A stretch of DNA of 8,656 nt, taken from the NCBI GenBank assembly GCA_947463755.1, contig CANHUK010000046.1, positions 1-8,656 on the forward strand, written 5' to 3'. The position numbers and the translations under genes were made by a program. The notes under the pieces are model-generated. The model did not search any database. It saw only the letters and a list, made by a program, of their open reading frames with translations, and was not told where the DNA came from. Positions 6,483-8,656 of the stretch are shown here, piece by piece (within the stretch, counting starts at the first letter, position 1; every line of letters starts with the position of its first letter). Source of the DNA: Chitinophagaceae bacterium (lineage in GTDB: Bacteria; Bacteroidota; Bacteroidia; Chitinophagales; Chitinophagaceae).

Positions 6483-6505
6483 GAATATATTTTCTCCTAA
6501 CTTTA
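6475..6505 (+). promoter_or_regulatory. candidate promoter for the peroxiredoxin gene
   Basis: TTTA (6475-6478), a 19-base spacer and TAACTTTA (6498-6505) resemble TTTG-N19-TAnnTTTG with one mismatch in each box. The leader would be only about 10-15 bases. A second -7-like site, AAATTTTG at 6511-6518, is closer to the ATG and less likely. Confidence 0.4.
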
Positions 6506-6522
6506 CCTACAAATTTTGTCAT

Positions 6523-7158
6523 ATGTCATTAAGACTGGGAGACATTGCACCGGATTTCACGGCGCAGACCACATCAGGTGAGATCCGATTTCATGAATAC
6601 CTGGGTAGTGGCTGGGGCGTTCTTTTTTCGCATCCTGCTGATTACACTCCGGTGTGTACGACGGAACTGGGGCGCACTGCGGCCTTGCAGGAGGAGTTCC
6701 GTAAGCGGAATGTGAAGGTGCTGGCGGTGAGTGTAGATCCGCTGGACAAGCATCTGGGCTGGGTGAATGACATCAACGAAACCCAGGGTTGCCATGTGGA
6801 TTTTCCCATCATTGCGGATGAGGATCGCAAGGTGGCGGGGTTGTATGACATGATCCATCCCAATGCATCGGAGACCTTTACGGTGCGTTCGCTGTTCATC
6901 ATTGGTCCGGATAAGAAGGTGAAGCTGATGATCACCTATCCCGCATCCACCGGGCGTAACTTTTACGAGGTCTTGCGGGTGATCGATTCCCTGCAGCTTA
7001 CGGCGGGTTACAGTGTGGCGACGCCGGCCGACTGGAAGGATGGAGAGGATGTGATCGTGGTACCGGCGGTATCCACCGAGGATGCCATCAGGCGTTTCCC
7101 GAAGGGTTTACGGGTGGTCAAGCCTTATCTCAGATACACACCGCAGCCTGACAAGTGA
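6523..7158 (+). CDS. 1-Cys peroxiredoxin, Prx6 type
   Basis: This thiol peroxidase reduces hydrogen peroxide and organic peroxides in the cytosol. The 211-residue length and long C-terminal arm fit the Prx6 group rather than AhpC or BCP. The active site HPADYTPVCTTE includes the PxxxTxxC motif (Pro38, Thr42, peroxidatic Cys45). The catalytic Arg122 lies in TVRSLFIIGPDKKVKL, and ITYPASTGRNFYEVLRVIDSLQLT at about 137-160 is characteristic. A second cysteine, Cys90 (TQGCHVDFP), occupies the position where many Prx6 proteins also have Cys; it is not a standard resolving cysteine. The C-terminal domain carries TPADWKDGEDVIVVP. There is no signal peptide. The gene has its own candidate promoter and is convergent with the pseudouridine synthase unit. 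The electron donor cannot be read from the sequence. Confidence 0.95.
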   Translation: MSLRLGDIAPDFTAQTTSGEIRFHEYLGSGWGVLFSHPADYTPVCTTELGRTAALQEEFRKRNVKVLAVSVDPLDKHLGWVNDINETQGCHVDFPIIADEDRKVAGLYDMIHPNASETFTVRSLFIIGPDKKVKLMITYPASTGRNFYEVLRVIDSLQLTAGYSVATPADWKDGEDVIVVPAVSTEDAIRRFPKGLRVVKPYLRYTPQPDK

Positions 7159-7164
7159 TCTATA

Positions 7165-7194
7165 GCATGTGGTTGGTTGACAGGCGCTTTTTTT
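7165..7194 (+). terminator. possible terminator after the peroxiredoxin gene
   Basis: A run of seven T residues at about 7188-7194 follows GGCGC, and AGC...TGT / ACA...GCT can pair as a broken stem in the 64-base gap between convergent genes. The stem is imperfect, so the call rests mainly on the T-run and position. Confidence 0.3.
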
Positions 7195-7222
7195 AGATGA
7201 GTGGCCAGTCGTTTGTCGTGGA

Positions 7223-7939
7223 TCAGCGGCTCCATTTGCGCAGTTGCCGCAGGCAGGCCTCCATGTCTTTGTGAAGAGGTGCTTCGAGCGCTATGTGTTC
7301 TCCGGATGATCCTGTGATGCCCAGTTTCCAGGCGTGGAGGGCCAGTCTGTTCAGCAGGGGCCTTTCGGTTTCATCTTCCTTCGACAATTTGAAGTTCCGT
7401 TTGATGGCCGACAGGAGGATGGGCTCCCCGGATCCGTAGAGTGGATCGCAGGCGATGGGGTGTCCGGCGTTCTGAAGGTGGACGCGGATCTGGTGTGTGC
7501 GGCCGGTTTCGATCCGCAGGGACAGCAGCGAATATTTTCCCAGCGTCTCCAGCACCTGGAAATGGGTGACGGCGTGTTTGCCTTTGCGGGCGACGGTCAT
7601 CTTGCCCTTGATGGTCGGATGTTCGGCCAGGGGTTGGTCATAGGTGCCTTCTGTTTGCGACATACGTCCGACAACGATGCCGAGGTATTGTTTTTCCACA
7701 CCTCGTTCTTCGAACTGCATCGAGAAATGCCGCTGAGCTTCGGCGTGTTTGGCAAAGATGAGCAATCCGCTGGTGTCGCGGTCGAGCCTGTGCACGGTGA
7801 AGATCTCACCATATTGCTGCATCAAAAGGCCCCGGAGAGAATCCTGGAGGTTATCGAATCGGTCGGGCAGTGTCAGCAGGCCGGATGGTTTGCTGACGGC
7901 CACATAGTCTTCGGTTTCGGCAATGATTTCCAATTGCAT
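7223..7939 (-). CDS. RluA-family RNA pseudouridine synthase
   Basis: The enzyme isomerises specific uridines to pseudouridine in rRNA or tRNA. The 238-residue protein is a bare catalytic domain without an N-terminal S4 domain. It opens with YVAVSKPSGLLTLP (12-25). The RluA signature VHRLDRDTSGLLIFAK (49-64) contains catalytic Asp53. Later come EKQYLGIVVG, the substrate-binding RIETGRTHQIRVHLQNAGHPIACDPLYG at about 142-169, and LNRLALHAWKLG near 197-208. The ATG lies eight bases after the stop of the RsuA-type gene on the same strand, so the two are probably one operon. The short form without S4 resembles RluA or TruC-like members, but the target uridine cannot be assigned. Family confidence is high, substrate confidence low. 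Confidence 0.94.
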   Translation of the reverse strand: MQLEIIAETEDYVAVSKPSGLLTLPDRFDNLQDSLRGLLMQQYGEIFTVHRLDRDTSGLLIFAKHAEAQRHFSMQFEERGVEKQYLGIVVGRMSQTEGTYDQPLAEHPTIKGKMTVARKGKHAVTHFQVLETLGKYSLLSLRIETGRTHQIRVHLQNAGHPIACDPLYGSGEPILLSAIKRNFKLSKEDETERPLLNRLALHAWKLGITGSSGEHIALEAPLHKDMEACLRQLRKWSR

Positions 7940-7947
7940 GGTGCGGG

Positions 7948-8656
7948 TCAGTCTTCAACTTTCGATTTGCGGGTGAAGGAACTGTTCATGAATTTCAGGA
8001 GTCGTATCTCCTTTTCTTTCAGGAATCTCCATTTTCCGCGTTCGACGTTTTTCTTGGTGAGATTCCCGAATACGACCCGGTCGAGGTTTCTGACATCATA
8101 TCCCAGGGATTCGAAGATCCTGCGAACGATCCGATTTCGGCCGCTATGCAGTTCGATCCCAATGATGGCCCGGTCTGCGGCATCGGCATAGGCGAGGGCA
8201 TCGATCTGCACGGGTCCGTCTTCGAGGGTGATGCCTGCCAGGATGCGGTCGAAATGCGCCTTGGTCAGGGGTTTATCGAGCCTGACCTCATAGGTTTTCC
8301 TGACTTCAAAGCTCGGGTGGGAGAGTTTTTGGGTCAGTTCTCCGTCGTTGGTCAGCAGCAGCACGCCGGTGGTGTTACGATCCAGCCGTCCGATGGGATA
8401 AATCCGTTCGGTGGTGGCGCCTTTTACCAGGTCGAGCACGGTCTTACGGCCATGTGGGTCTTCGGAGGTGGTGATGTAGTCCTTAGGTTTGTTGAGGAGG
8501 ATATAGACGAGGTTGCGGGCCGGGAAGAGTTTTTTACCGGAGAGTTTCACTTCGTCATTATCGTTGAGTTTGAAGCCGGGTTCGAGGACGACCACGTCGT
8601 TCACTTTTACTTTGCCATCCTTGATGAAGGCGACGGCGTCGCGGCGCGAGCACACG
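7948..8656 (-). CDS. RsuA/RluB-family pseudouridine synthase, 5' end outside window
   Basis: About 236 residues are visible. The protein enters the window inside its N-terminal S4 RNA-binding domain, at VCSRRDAVAFIKDGKVKVND, which in full-length relatives follows RLNKYIA-like residues. The GTG at 8655-8653 is thus an internal valine codon, not a start. The catalytic domain begins at about VYILLNKPKDYITT. It carries the RsuA-type signature IYPIGRLDRNTTGVLLLTNDGE with the catalytic Asp in GRLD, followed by KTYEVRLDKPL and the closing GRNRIVRRIFESLGYDVRNLDRVVFG. The family modifies 16S (RsuA) or 23S (RluB, RluE, RluF) rRNA. The S4 domain plus this signature favours an RluB- or RsuA-like role, but the site is not decidable here. 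It is the upstream gene of the two-gene unit with the RluA-type enzyme. Confidence 0.94.
   Translation of the reverse strand, partial: VCSRRDAVAFIKDGKVKVNDVVVLEPGFKLNDNDEVKLSGKKLFPARNLVYILLNKPKDYITTSEDPHGRKTVLDLVKGATTERIYPIGRLDRNTTGVLLLTNDGELTQKLSHPSFEVRKTYEVRLDKPLTKAHFDRILAGITLEDGPVQIDALAYADAADRAIIGIELHSGRNRIVRRIFESLGYDVRNLDRVVFGNLTKKNVERGKWRFLKEKEIRLLKFMNSSFTRKSKVED

Noticed and set aside
7334..8191. A 285-codon open frame on the plus strand across the two pseudouridine synthase genes
   Set aside because: It is antisense to two clear enzyme families, its translation has no recognisable domain, and it spans the junction of both genes. It is a by-product of GC-rich codon use.
8653..8655. GTG as the start codon of the RsuA/RluB-type gene
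   Set aside because: It falls in the middle of the S4 domain (VCSRRDA), so the true start lies beyond the window.
1..8656. Mobile element, CRISPR array, toxin-antitoxin or defence system
   Set aside because: No transposase, integrase, regularly spaced repeats, paired small genes or defence-type domains were seen. All large genes are housekeeping or stress genes with uniform composition.

Overview
The window is an ordinary housekeeping stretch from a member of the Bacteroidota, probably a fairly GC-rich Chitinophagia-type genome. Several points support this. The primary sigma factor is the short Bacteroidota form without region 1.1. Starts lack Shine-Dalgarno sequences. Promoter-like sites match the Bacteroidota consensus TTTG-N19-21-TAnnTTTG, with a textbook copy before the S16 gene. 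S16 carries a long C-terminal extension and the Ffh, RimM and START-like proteins look typical of the phylum. The assignment below phylum is inference.

Layout: (1) 1-406, minus strand: the first 135 codons of an LptF/LptG-type permease with a TTG start, cut by the window edge. (2) 442-1047, plus strand: a 201-residue protein I do not recognise. (3) 1096-1473, minus strand: a small START-like/SRPBCC protein convergent with (2). (4) 1749-2621, plus strand: rpoD, followed by a hairpin-plus-T-run terminator. (5) 2709-4031: ffh. (6) 4154-4609 and 4664-5182: rpsP and rimM, separated by a perfect UUCG-loop terminator. (7) 5300-6463: DNA polymerase IV. (8) 6523-7158: a Prx6-type 1-Cys peroxiredoxin. 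(9) On the minus strand, a two-gene unit of an RsuA/RluB-type pseudouridine synthase (8656-7948, 5' end outside the window) and an RluA-type pseudouridine synthase (7939-7223), converging on the peroxiredoxin gene.

Functionally, the centre holds transcription initiation (RpoD), co-translational membrane targeting (Ffh) and 30S assembly (S16 and its maturation factor RimM). Translesion synthesis and peroxide defence follow, then rRNA modification. LptF/G belongs to lipopolysaccharide export. I see no mobile elements, CRISPR arrays, tRNA or rRNA genes, and no clear novel multi-gene system. The points most worth a second look are the unknown 201-residue protein, the terminator between rpsP and rimM, the hairpin at the 5' edge of the ffh leader, and the small dyads before dinB and the peroxiredoxin gene.
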